Source: Excoecaria cochinchinensis
Lineage: Eukaryota > Streptophyta > Magnoliopsida > Malpighiales > Euphorbiaceae
Length of the DNA: 64,000 bases
Assembly: GCA_947683425.1 (NCBI GenBank)
Contig: CANTUQ010000031.1
Coordinates: 5,777,001 to 5,841,000, forward strand
Reading direction: 5' to 3'
The position numbers were made by a program, and so were the translations under genes. Below, in pieces: positions 31,780-42,985 of the stretch (positions within the stretch are counted from its first letter, which is position 1; each line of letters starts with the position of its first letter). Under the pieces are notes generated by a model that saw only the letters and a list, made by a program, of their open reading frames with translations, was not told the origin of the DNA and made no database searches.

Positions 31780-33902
31780 TCATTTGCAAGCTGCTTTGAT
31801 ATGTGGATCTTTTCCTTTTAAGAAAGTATTCTTAATCATCTTTTGAGAAGCACAGAGGCGTTCAAGAGCCATGAGAACTCGTTGATAAATTTGTCCCAAT
31901 GAGAGAGAATTTAACTGAATACCTTGTTCCCGAAGGTAGAACATTGTACTGTCAGAAAGTTGTTCTGGAATGGATGACAAGAATCCTTGTTTCAAATTAG
32001 GATCATTTGCTCCATTAAGCATATAAAAGAGTTTAGACATCATCTTATAATGCTTATTGAGATCCTTTGGAAGGAGAGAACAACATTTCATTTTGAAGAA
32101 TTTGTCTCTGGAGGTATTCTCAAAATCTCGGACATCACCAATGAACTCAGCATGAATCTTTTGGAGTACATAAGTGATAGATTCAGATCTGACAAATTGA
32201 GTTTTTGAATATTCATCAAGGCGAGTGAACCAATCTCTTAGTCTGCCTGTGAATCTGCATTGAAATTCATCAAGAATGGGTTCTAAAGTAGTAACCCCTT
32301 GTGGTCGTGTTCGTGCTTTGAGATCAAGCCAAGCAAAGAATTCTTGGAGACGATCACGCCATTGATCACTATTGATATCTTCAAATTGGAACCATGGGCC
32401 ACCTATTGGTCTAGAATCAGCAGGAAGTGGATTCGCATTATCAGCCATTTCTTCTTCTGGTTCTTCTGCTTCATAATGAGTGGTGGTACTTTCTGCAGGG
32501 GGATCTGCCATGAATAAAGGGAAATGCTTTGGATCTAGTTCATCATTAGAGGTAGAACTAGTATCACTTTCATCTGTTTCTGTGGTCTCAGAAGAATCAT
32601 CAATAGTGGCAGATGAGATAGCAGGTAAAGTCTGCAAGGCTTTTTGTTTCAGTGTTTGGATTAAGGGATTTGGATATGAGGGTTGTTGGATCATATGAGA
32701 TGCTGGTGGTGGTTCAGAGATAACAATGCCTTTTTGTTTGAGATCTGGAGAGGGAATAGTGGGTATAGTTGTCTCAGTAGAGGTAGATGGTATATTGGAG
32801 GGATGAGATAATGGTTTGGATAGTTTGGGTGATTGAATTTGTGGTTTAATTGTTCTAGCAAAGTTCTGTCTCATGAACATCTCATGAGAATAACCTAATG
32901 CTTCAAGGTATTCTTGTGAAGGTTCAGAATATGGAGGAATTTGCAAAGAAGGTTGGTGTGTGTATGGCATAAAAGTAGAGTGATAAAAGGGTAAAGAAGG
33001 TACTGGTGAGGGTTGTGGTTTGGCTAGATCTCTTTTGATTGTTTCAATCTCTGATTTCAATCTTGTAGCTTCAAGGGCTTTTGCTTTGAAGGTAGCATCA
33101 TATGTCCTTTGATTGATGGATGTCATTAGTTGCTTGTCTAACTCAGCAACTTGATTTTGCAATTTAGCAAGGAGCTGATATGTAGCAGCATTTTGACTTA
33201 TGATCTGAGAGTTAAGCGTATCTACACGAGTAGAGACATGATCAACTTTAGTTTCTATTCGTTGTAGTAGCTTATTTTGTGCAAGTGAGTTCTCAGACTG
33301 CCAGTTTAATACTGCTTCTGCTAGTGATACAGATCTGGGAGTTCCTTCAGTGGAAATACCGGGAGATTTGACAAATGGGGTGGTTCTGACTTTCGTGGTA
33401 GGGTGAACAGTTTCAGAAAGAGAAGGAAATTCTTCTGTATATTGACCAGTTGGGTGGTACATACAAATAGAAGGAAGAGGAGTTTGCTGTATTTTCGGTT
33501 GCCATTGAAGAGAGGATGCTGAACATGGTTTTGGTGAAGGTTTGTAAGGCTTAGGTAAGGGTTTGCATTTTTCTGGAGTGGGAGTTGGTTTTGTAGGGGG
33601 CTTGTACCAAGATGGAGGAGTATAACTAACATCATAGTCATATTTACCAGAGGGTTGGCCAAGTGTACCAACTGTAGGATCATCATCTTCATCCAAATGA
33701 TCTTGAAAGCATGCTTCTGATGAAGTCTTCTTTTTTGCTTTTCGTCTCCGTCGTCGGAGATCTTCATCATCGAGCTCTGCTTCCATATAATCTCGGTGGC
33801 AATCATCACAATTACAAAAATCCCAATAACAACGACCATTTCTTTTGTAAGCATAAATAGGACGGCCATCATTATCAAAAGCTTCAATAGGGAAACAGAG
33901 GG
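31780..33902 (-). CDS. Caulimovirid polyprotein N-terminal part: coiled coil and coat protein
   Basis: The open frame (technically to 33990) carries viral sequence from about 33902; the first ~30 codons come from flanking LTR F. A Cys/His-rich patch (CNCDDCHRD) and an Arg/Lys run come first, then a Pro-rich segment, a coiled coil at about residues 235-325, acidic spacers, and a coat-protein core (from about 530) with KMKCCSLLPKDLNKHYKMM. The frame stops at TGA 31780-31782 and resumes in phase with the zinc finger. A CGA-to-TGA change would explain it; programmed readthrough is less likely. The movement-protein core is missing, so the gene is truncated at its 5' end. Confidence 0.75.
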
Positions 33903-34133
33903 TCGCACTCGCGATAGAGAGCTGAACAGCCTCTATAGCGCCCGCGCACCAGGTCGCGTTCACAACAGAGAATGTTCCATGGAAGATCATATCACGGGGT
34001 TCTTTGTCGTGCTCGCGTCATAGGTCGCGCTAGCCATAGAGAAAAGCATCATGTTTTGTTACTGTCCTGCATAGCTCTCTTCAAACAATACCTCCCCAAA
34101 ACACCAAGCTAAGTCCCTATCCACGAAACACAT
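33903..34133 (-). repeat. LTR F, middle fragment with hairpin cluster
   Basis: Short GC-rich inverted motifs (TCGCACTCGCGA, GGTCGCG, GTGCTCGCGTC, TAGGTCGCGC) sit between the viral insert and solo LTR D. They occupy the place of D's hairpin cluster within the LTR. It ends CACAT (34129-34133), half of the target duplication of D. Confidence 0.55.
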
Positions 34134-34526
34134 TGTGACACCCCCTATGTCCCCGTTGGAAGGACGCGGGTGTGCTACCGACGCTCACTCGCATACATGC
34201 ACACATACGCTACGCGAAAGCATACGTTCATGCAAAAACACGGAAAATTAAAAACTTATCTTGAGAAGCAAAACTGGACATACATTACTCACACACATGC
34301 AGGCACTAAGCCAAAATATATACACATGCATACATATGATCATTCAGCGGAAGCATAAAGCGGAGAAATAACTGAAACTTAATTACAAATAGATCCTTAC
34401 ATAATCAAAAGGCTACAAATTACAGAAATCAAATTACAGAAGCTGAACAGAATTACATAACACTACTAACTCCTATGTGGCCGACCCTGCAGATGCGCGA
34501 CTCGAACCGAACCAAACCTGCCACCT

Positions 34527-34612
34527 GCATGGGAAAAGAGCCCGTGCTAAGCGATAAACGCTTAGTGGGGAGAACACACAAGCAAGATGGACGGCCATTC
34601 ACAATGGTTGCC
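34527..34612 (-). repeat. Triple hairpin of LTR D
   Basis: GCATGGG/CCCGTGC (34527-34547), CTAAGCG/CGCTTAG (34547-34565) and a third pair around CGGCCATT/AATGGTTG (about 34592-34612). Order and spacing match A and E read from the other strand. Confidence 0.7.
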
Positions 34613-34894
34613 AGAACAAATTACATACACAAATGGCATATACAAATAATCACAACAAATGGATAAATAAGCCTGCATAGGAAAACCATGCATTCGGAAG
34701 TTCATATACACATACTTGTACATATTACCTGAGTGCTCGTCTCAATATCATATTCGTCCGAATACTGCACTCTTATATCATATTAAGCAAAGCCCCAAAC
34801 AGACAAGGGATCACAGTAGATACAAATATTCATGTAAGAATACATACAGCTCTTATGCATATAGGTACCGGGGCATCAAGTGTCAGTACCCTAC

Positions 34895-37783
34895 TGTGAC
34901 GCGCGCCGGATCCCCGCGGCCGCCTGCTCGGACCGCCCGCACGTGGGCGATCGGGGCAATTGTGGGTCCGTCAACAGCTTGCGATAAATCGCAAGTGCGT
35001 CTATGTTGGGCAACAAGGAGGTTTCATGGAGTCGCCACCCAATAGAACATTGGGAAAGTTTCTCTCGCCTCGGAGAGCCTAAGACTTGCGCATTTTATCC
35101 ATATTGGGCCATGAGGCCTAGGATTAACGTCTAAGTCTCGTGACACAAAAGGTGTCTTGGAGGATAACCTCTAGCCTCTTGAGCCCAAAGACCAGAGCAG
35201 GGTTCGGGACTTCTCATTTATTCGTACCTTGATTAATATTATAATTAAGTTTTGAATTCATTGTTTCATCAACTTTCCACACAATGCAATTTTAATTTAA
35301 AGGCGCAATCATTCATATCAAAAAGCGATAAATGTAAGCAAAATCCAAAATAAAGCATTTAAAAACAAATTACAATAACACTAGGAGCGGAATACAACTC
35401 CCATTTATAAAAGTGAAATACATGCATAAAACGGGTTATTCATTGATAGTGAGAACATTGGTCCTCGCATGCATATTTATTATGAAAAAATTTTGATGTG
35501 ATGATTTATTTGGGTATGAAATACTAGGACATTGGTCCCCTTTTATTTAGAAAAAGAATGTCAAGTTAATTAATAAAAACGTTTTTGTGATTTTCTTTTT
35601 AGCGAGCCTAAATAAATAATTTTACAAGAAAAATTATATGGCAAAATTAAATAAAATATTACAAATAAAGCAAATAAATAAACCAAACGAGCCTTTTTTG
35701 GATCTCCCCGATGTGCTCGCAAAAACGCCCAAGCGAAAAATTAGTTTAGACATAAAAACAAATACAAATAAAATAATGTTAGTGATTAAATCAATTAAAC
35801 ATACAAAATAATGAATAACAAACTAAAATAAAATAAGATGATATGAAAAGAATGATAATGGAATCAAAAATATTAACAAACCAAAATAAGATGAGAAACA
35901 ATGCATTATGTATGACAAATAATTAAATAATGTGATGAAAATAAAATAAAACATGTTAATTAAATAATACATGTAAAAATATGAACATGATGAAAATAAT
36001 GATGAAGAAGATAAACGAATCAAAGAATATATAAAATGATAAAGAAAAGAATAATAAATGAAAACAATTAAAGAATGATGAAAACAATTAAATGGAACAA
36101 TATGATTAATTAAATATGTTCACAAATGATATAAACCATTTACATGGCAAAAAGATCAATGAAAATGAATCTATTAATTACATGTTAAAAATAATAATGA
36201 ATTAAAGTGAAATAAATTAATTACATGTTAAAAATTAATAAACAATCAATATTTATGTGAATAAAAATCATATCATGTATAAACAAATTAAATGGAACCA
36301 ATATAAACTCAATACAACAAATTGAATAGATTAAAACAATAAATAAATCAATAAAAATAATAAAATATACATGAATGAATTAAATAAAATAGAAATTGAA
36401 ATGGAGCCAAGAATATTTACCCTCAGAATATTGGATTTGATGAAGGAAAAGTGATGGTTGATTTCTTTGTTTGATGATTCACAATATTAGAGTGAAATAT
36501 TATGAAAATGTTGGAATTTTATTCCAAGGAAAATGAAAATAAAAATGATCAAAAATTCTTTAAGAACAAAGAATTGATACCTTTGCCTAAAGAAATGATT
36601 TTGATCAAAAAAAAGTTTTATTGATTAAAATAAAGAAAATTTGATTGAAGTTTTATCAAATAAAAATTAGATTTTGATGACAAACAATTATTTTATTTGT
36701 CTCAAAATCAATTTTTTATCAAAAAAAGATTCAAAACAAAATCAATGAAAAAAGTTTTATTGAACACAAAATAAAAGGTTAAAAACAATTTTGAGAACAA
36801 ATAATTATTCTATTTGTCTCAAAATTGAATCCAACAACAAAACTTCCTCTAAAAATATGTTTAGAAGAAATTATGTTGGAAAAAGAATGAACATTTGATT
36901 TTTCTTTTTGATTTTTGGTTGGGGAAAAAATCTGGAATTTTTGGTGGAAGAAGAAGAAGAAATCTGGAATTTTTAGGTCTAAAAAATGTGGAGAGGAGAG
37001 GAGAAGAGCCTACTTTGATTTCATCATAAACTATTTATAGGATAAAATAGGTTGCCCTAATTTAATTAAGGAAAAAACCTATTTTAACCCAAAATTATTT
37101 TATTTTTAATGATAAAATCAAGTTTTATTATTTAATTACCTAAAAAAATATTTTAGAATTTAATTTGAAGTCAAAAACCCCAAAAAAATGGGATAAAAAA
37201 CGGATTTTTGGGTGAAAAAATCGGAAAAAAGGCTGAAAAAGAGGAAAAGGGTATCAGACCCTGTACCGACGGCCAGGAGGCCGTCGCCACAGAGGACACC
37301 GCCCGTCGCTATAGAGCGACGGGCACTCACGCGGCGAGGCACGCGATTCCCGCCCGAGCTTCGCGCGGGAATCGCGCGAAGAGGCGAGCGGTGCGGCGCG
37401 CAACGCTGCGCGTCGCTAAATCGCGCCCAGCGCGCTGGGCGCCTGGGCGTCGGCGTGCTGGGCGCCTGGCGCCTGCGAGCTGGGCGCCCGCGCGCCTGCG
37501 CGCTGCCGCGCCCGACACTCGCGGTCCGAAAAAATTTTTTTATTTTTTTTTTATTTTTTTTTTCTATTTTTTTAAATTTTAAATTGACTAAAAACACCAT
37601 AATTTTAAGTCCCCATTTTTCAAAATTTATTTTTTAAATCTTTTTTTTTTATTATTTTCTAATTTTCACTCTAAAATGCAAATTTGACGAGAAAATCATC
37701 ACCTTTAACCTTTTAAGCCTGTGAAGGCAATTATCATCATTGGGTAACTTCGATCTAGGCTGACTCAGGACCCGGTGTCTACA
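34895..37783 (-). repeat. 3' LTR of element B
   Basis: On the plus strand it runs from TGTGACGCGCGCC to GGTGTCTACA. Hairpins near its sense 3' end: CTTGCGAT/ATCGCAAG (34978-34995), CCCAAT/ATTGGG (35038-35054), CTCTC/GAGAG (35062-35077) and GACAC/GTGTC (35142-35156). The middle is very AT-rich and the GC-rich hairpin cluster is at 37268-37510. Confidence 0.93.
37268..37510 (-). repeat. Hairpin cluster in LTR B
   Basis: Perfect stems in a row: GACGGCC/GGCCGTC (37268-37285), GCCCGTCGCT/AGCGACGGGC (37301-37324) and CGCGATTCCCGC/GCGGGAATCGCG (37342-37376), then repeated GCGCCTGGGCG-type motifs. It is repeated in the other LTR at about 45360-45610, where one GCGC-rich indel is seen. It contrasts with AT-rich flanks. 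Confidence 0.9.
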
Positions 37784-37805
37784 GTTGCCCCCAGTTTAGG
37801 GGAAT
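37784..37805 (-). other. Polypurine tract region of element B
   Basis: The minus strand reads AAACTGGGGGCAAC just before the 3' LTR. Element C has the same block (18930-18945). The G-run position fits a plus-strand primer. Confidence 0.7.
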
Positions 37806-37924
37806 TTTAGTACACTAGTGTATAGGTGAGCCTAAACTCAAAGAAGAAAAGGAAAGAGACGCGTACCTGAGTCGGCCGTCTTTCCGAACTGGAGAATTCT
37901 GAGATGGTGGTATGTTTTCGTTTG

Positions 37925-38460
37925 TTGAAGTGGTGCTATCTGTGAGCCCTTCGGTTGATTGCCCCCTGAGAGGTCTTCGGTTCATCGATCGTTTGCCCCC
38001 CGAGAGGTCTTCAGTTCATTGATTATTTGCCCCCTGAGAGGTCTTCAGTTAGCTGCTCCCTGAGAAGTCTTCGGTTTATTGATCGTTTGCCCCCTGAGAG
38101 GTCTTCGGTTTGCTGCTCCCTGAGAAGTCTTCGATTTTCTGCTCCCTGAGAAGTCTTCGATTTTCTGCTCCCTGAGAAGTCTTCGGTTTTCTGCTCCCTG
38201 AGAAGTCTTCGGTTTTCTGCTCCCTGAGAAGTCTTCGGTTTGCTGCTCCCTGAGAAGTCTTCGATTTTCTGCTCCCTGAGAAGTCTTCGGTTTTCTGCTC
38301 CCTGAGAAGTCTTCGATCTGAGAAGTCTTCGATTTTCTGCTCCCTGAGAAGTCTTCGGTTTTCTGCTCCCTGAGAAGTCTTCGATTTTCTGCTCCCTGAG
38401 AAGTCTTCGATTTTCTGCTCCCTGAGAAGTCTTTGGTTGATTGCCCCCTGAGAGGTCTTT
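37925..38460 (-). repeat. Tandem array in the 3' untranslated region of B (26-bp unit)
   Basis: About 19 units of the form GCTCCCTGAGAAGTCTTCGG plus a short T-rich tail. Several early units read GCCCCCTGAGAGGTCTTC. It is homologous to the first units of array 2 in element C. Confidence 0.92.
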
Positions 38461-38499
38461 GGATGGTGCTTGGATTTGATGATTAAGCTGGTATGTGGA

Positions 38500-38592
38500 T
38501 TGATGATTGAGTTGAGGCTTGGATTGATGATTTGACCGATGTCTGAATTGATGAATGAGTTGAGGTTTTGATTGATGATTTGACCGATGTCA
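38500..38592 (-). repeat. Short GATTGATGA repeat in element B
   Basis: Imperfect repeats of GAGTTGAGG and GATTGATGATTTGACCGATG follow directly after the 26-bp array. Confidence 0.65.
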
Positions 38593-40648
38593 TCACTCGG
38601 CTTTTGTCGGCGTCCGCCTCAAGCCTTTCTTCTGCAAAATAAGGAAACTAAACTATGCAAAAATGGTGAGCATGCAAGTGAAATGCATGAGTAATGCAGG
38701 AATGCAGGATAAAAATTCATCTGTGTGAACTTGAAGATGATAGCCGGGCCAGCTGCGATTTGCGATATAATTGATGCCTTTTGAGCTGCTTTTGAATTTC
38801 ATGCCCTTTGGGATTGTGAGATTCTCACCTAGTACCTGTAGTCATTATTTGAAGGTAGTGCGTCCCTTGTGGATTTTCACACTAGCTTTTCTTAGTGGGA
38901 GATGCGTCCTTTGTGGATTTTCACATAACCCTGTGCCTTATTTTTTTGCCTGGAATGGACCCAACCCAATCCAGCGGCTTTTCTCTTTCTTCTTTTTTTA
39001 AAGGACAGACTGCCTGTTTTCAGGTTTTCACCCTATCCTTTTGCCTAGTTTTTGCTTAGAGCGCCAGTTACGGTTTTCACTCTAACGGCTCTCTTTTTTT
39101 CGTTTTGTTTTTTTTTTTTTTTTTTTTTGAGGTTGCTGAAGTTGTTGGCAAGAATCTTTAGGGAGTCTTAGGACATGGTTGCATGAGCTTGATTCTTCAC
39201 ATTTGATAGCAGGATGAATCGGTTGAAGCACTCGAGCGGTGGACAATAGGCGACTTTGGTCACACAAAGTTAACTGCTCTGACCACATCATTGCATAAAT
39301 GCATGTGTTTCAATTTGATTTCATTAAGCATGATCCTTATTTTTGGCATTGATTTTTTTAAATAATATAAGACTTTAGCTAATCTCGAGATAGATCTTGA
39401 AAGCATCAAACTCCTGTTATCAATCAGCCCTCTCGGGTTTTATGATTGACGATTTTCTCTCAATTTTTTCTTGAATGCGAATTCTAGAAGCAATGTTGGA
39501 GACGAGACTTAACTCGAATGCATGAATGCACTCATGGCTTCTCACTTGAAGCTCAAGAAACACCATAAGTCTCTTCTTACGTACCAAACCTCTTTAGAAG
39601 GTCATCTCCGCTAATTGGATAAGACTGAACCAAGAATCAAGAGGTCTTACTTGGGTTGTAATGTCAGGCTTAGGTAGATGGCTGTCAAAGGAGGATCAGG
39701 TCGCTAGAGAAAAATGGCCGCAATATTTTCTCGACTGGTGGATGAACCATTCTCAGTTCAGTTGTATATACAAAGGTATTCTTGAATTTGGGCTCGGTAA
39801 CATTTCAGCTCCTTCAGATCAGAAGGGCAATCATTAAAACTAGTCAATTGGTCACCATTTTGAGCTCTCTTCTTTTTTTTTTTTTTTTTTTTTTGCTTCT
39901 CTTCTTTTTTCTTTTTGGATTTTTCATTTTTCTTTTTCTTCTTTTTGCTTTTGCTTTTTTTTTTTTTTTTTTTTTTTTTTTTTGAGCTCGTGCCTTTCAT
40001 GCATGACTAAACCCTCTTTCCAAAGTATGAACTTGCTCTTATCAAGGCAATTTTTTAATAGTCCGAAGAATTGTGCAAATGTACATCCATCAGTTTTAGA
40101 GCGGCCACTCTTCTAAGGGGAAGCCAAAATCATTTTAGGTGAGGGTATAGTTTTAATGTGTGCAACAACAAAATTGGTACGCATTCAGCATACCTGCATA
40201 AAAGCTCAATGGGCTAGCAAGCGACTGCAGAACAAGGGTAGGAAATAGTCATTTAGAGAGCTATACAAGAAAGATTGCCTAAATCATTTTCCAGGTTCCG
40301 TCTTATCCAGGGATCGCTTTGACGGGTAATCAGAAAGGTTCTAGTGCTCTTAGTGAGTTTCCATCCAGTCCCCTAATTGCAACTAGTTTTTTTTTTCTCT
40401 ACAGGAGCTATGTTAGATGCTATCAAAATTTTCTTTGGGATTTCCCAAAGTTCCGAGATTAAATGCAGCCATATTATTTGAATTAATGCCAAAGTAAATG
40501 TGTTATGATCATGCGAAATGAAATCAATAGAAATGTCATACAAATAAGCGAAATTGTTCTCTTTATTACAAACAGAAAATAAAAAGTTCCAAAAATAAAA
40601 AGATTCCAGCATCCAAAAGCAATATCACTAGTGGACTGCAAGACACGA
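38593..40648. other. Non-coding internal region of element B
   Basis: No credible gene. Blocks align with element C (20.2-22.2 kb). It includes a likely intron relic at 38845-38990 and long T runs (39102-39129 and 39955-39984). Lysine-rich or Phe-rich frames across these runs are artefacts. Confidence 0.6.
38845..38990 (+). pseudogene. Relic of the antisense-gene intron in element B
   Basis: TAGTCATTATTTGAAGGTAG, TGCGTCCCTTGTGGATTTTC and CACATAACCCTGTGCCTTAT follow the intron of the G antisense gene closely in order and sequence. The coding exons either side cannot be recognised. Confidence 0.5.
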
Positions 40649-42198
40649 TCATGTTTGCGGTGGAGGGACTGCGTTGTAGCCTGCCTTCTTCTTCTTTTCT
40701 CTCTTCTCAGGATCTGTGATCTGATTGGTGTCAATGAGATCCTGGATCTTATTTCTCAGAATACGGCAATAGTCAGTCAAATGGCCGGTGTGCTGGTGGT
40801 AAGCGCAGTACTGATCACCTCTATGTCCCGGCTGTCCCTGACTCAAGGCTGGTCTGGGTGGCAAAGGTTGCAACTTGCCTTCTTTCATTAGTTTTTCCAG
40901 TACCCAAGATAGAGAGCGGCCTAAGTTGGAGTAGTATCTCTGACCCTGCCCAACTCCAGTAGCTGAGACCTCTGCCATCCTACTGTTTCTGCTGTTGCTG
41001 CCCCCGGCACCTCCTGATTTGAATCCCGACTGGTTCCCATAGCCTTTCCCAGCAAAGTTATTTTGGCTTGCTTTCTTTGCCAGGTAAGCCGCCTCAGCTT
41101 CTATAGCGATATCCTTAAGCGACTACCAGTCCTTGAGCCCCTTAAAACTGAGCAAGTCCCTTAAGTAAGGGCATGAGTTTCTGATAAATAGCCTGATCTG
41201 GTCTGCGGTGTCAGGCTTCCTCTTCATCTCCATGACCCTGTTTCTCCATCTTATAAGGTACTCATGGAATGACTCATCATTCTTCTGCTGTAGAAGCTCG
41301 AGGTCTTTTAGGGTGACCTCCATCCTAGTGCTGCAGTCGTACTGCTTCATGAATTCTTCGGTCAAAAGGTCCCAATCCTCCTTGGACCTCCTATCCAACC
41401 CGTGGTACCAGTCAACTGCCGGGCCCACCAGACTAAGGCAGAAATATTCCACCTTCTGCTTCTTGCTCAGTCCTGTGCCTTTCATGACCAGGGTGTACTG
41501 CTTGATGTGGGCGGATGGGTCAGAGGTGCCATCAAACTTCGGAAGCTCGGGCATCTTGAATCTTTGGGGCAGCAGCTCTTCATCCCCTAGATCTCTGTCT
41601 TCTGGGTTGATCCCCTTGCCAGCTGACAGCATGCGGGTGATAGCTTCGATCTGTTGTCTCATACCTCTTAGAGCTTCATCCTCTACTCTGGGTGCTCTGG
41701 GCCTTGCAGCTTGGTGGACTATCGGCACCACTTCTTCTTCCTCCTCTATTAGGAAATCATCATTGGGATTGTGAATCCTTTCCCCTCTTGGTTCGATGGG
41801 TGCGGCAGCTCTGTGCTCATTGTTGGGTTGACGAGCAGCAGCTCCAACGAAGGGAGCCTCCCCACCAGCAGGTGGTTCGGCTTGCCCCCGAGGAGGGGCT
41901 GCTTGTGGCTGTAGAGCAGCAGGCGGCTGTGGGGCAGCAGGTGGATGGGCAATCCTTTCAGCCATGGCACCCATCATTTCCATCATTCTTCGTTCGAAGT
42001 CCTCTAGCCTCCTAGCTAGGTCTTGAGTGGTCAAAACTCCAGGTTCTTCTGCCATTGATGATTCAAGAGAGGATTCACTGATTGATGAGAATGACTCAGA
42101 ATCCCAGTCAGACACTTGTTCCGGTAACTCAAAGAGCAAATTTGCCCTTACTAGCCGACCGTCGGAACCTCTAGTCCACTTAGATGAATCTATGATGG
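40649..42198 (-). CDS. Tat/Ogre-type gag of element B, one in-frame TAG
   Basis: One frame runs from a candidate splice acceptor (minus-strand TTTTTTCAG, AG at 42199-42200) to a stop at 40649-40651, broken only by TAG at 41123-41125. An internal start, MAEEPG, is also possible (42054). Order: acidic N-terminus, Ala/Pro/Gln-rich segment, capsid-like domain (LPKFDGTSDPSAHIKQYTLV, GPAVDWYHGL, EEFMKQYDCS, LLQQKNDESFHEYL), then YYSNLGRSLSWVLEKL and a knuckle-like CAYHQHTGHLTDYC, ending in a Lys-rich tail. Gag packages element RNA into particles. The TAG follows KDW; C has Glu there. No pol follows the gag end. Confidence 0.8.
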
Positions 42199-42274
42199 CT
42201 GAAAAAATTAGATTGTTAGGATGATGGATGAATGACATATACAATGCATGATAGTGAGCTATGCAACATTTACA

Positions 42275-42966
42275 ATCACATGCAAGCAAGTAGATCCTTC
42301 CAACCTTATTACTCCCACACACGAGGTAATGCGGTCTCTTTCCTAGGTGGGCTTAATCCATGGGTTAGCGGGGAACCCAATGGATGCGTATGGTGCTCGG
42401 TGGAAAACCGGCATCATAACATCTCTTCTCTAATGTGCAAGCAGATGGGTTATGATCATTATGTATTCAGGCAGCCCGAACAAGTTGACATGGGCCTATC
42501 GGGGCATGAAAGCCTTTGATTAGGTGACCAATCAGATTATTTGGGTTTGTCCAATACAAAATGATCCATATAGCAAGCAAGGTATTACGGTTCATATCAC
42601 CTAAGGGAAGTATCTATTGCCATTATATGAGCTTTGGTCAAAGGGTGGTGTTACTTTAGGGCTACCCAAGCATGATCCCTGCCGACGGGTCTAGCTCATC
42701 ACGAGCGTAACGACCGATCGGGTCACCATTTAATATACCATGACGGTACGAGGCTTGGGCTGGTGATTATCCTTAACACTTCCCTAAATTGAGTGAAAAT
42801 AGGGTCGTGCTTCGGGAACGCACCGGGGCTAAAAGAGGGACCAAACTAGCATAGATCTAAGGCTCTAATGATATGCAATGCAGTTTTGAAAGAAGATAAA
42901 ATTTTTAAATTCAAACTCAATTATGATTTTTAATCAAGGTACTTTCGAATCGAAGTCTCGAGTACG
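42275..42966 (-). other. Conserved untranslated leader of element B
   Basis: It aligns with the leader of C (23870-24557), including GTAGATCCTTCCAACCTTAT and GGGTCTAGCTCATCACGAGC, with no conserved frame. It lies between primer site and gag. Confidence 0.7.
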
Positions 42967-42984
42967 TCCCCAGCGGAGTCGCCA
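42967..42984 (-). other. tRNA-Arg primer-binding site (element B)
   Basis: The minus strand reads TGGCGACTCCGCTGGGGA, one base from the 5' LTR. It matches the complement of the 3' end of a plant tRNA-Arg (CCCCAGCGGAGTCGCCA), the primer known for Ogre elements. Confidence 0.9.
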
Positions 42985-42985
42985 C

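Larger units (their letters stand above)
28091..33902 (-). mobile_element. Endogenous caulimovirid (plant pararetrovirus) fragment
   Basis: On the minus strand: the end of an upstream domain, a coiled coil, a capsid region with CCHC finger, protease, RT and RNase H, then a separate downstream ORF and a non-coding tail. No LTRs and no integrase flank it, as expected for pararetroviral DNA captured by the host. The movement-protein core and most of the leader are absent. Fused capsid and pol coding recalls petuviruses and badnaviruses; genus not assigned. It interrupts LTR F. Ends are estimated to within some tens of bases. Confidence 0.85.

Noticed and set aside
37160..37637. Arg/Ala-rich open frames on both strands in LTR B (repeated at 45256-45695)
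   Set aside because: Open only because GC-rich hairpin repeats lack stops; present in both LTRs and in several frames at once.
39758..40000. Lysine-rich 80-codon frame
   Set aside because: Translation of long T runs on the opposite strand in the non-coding part of B.
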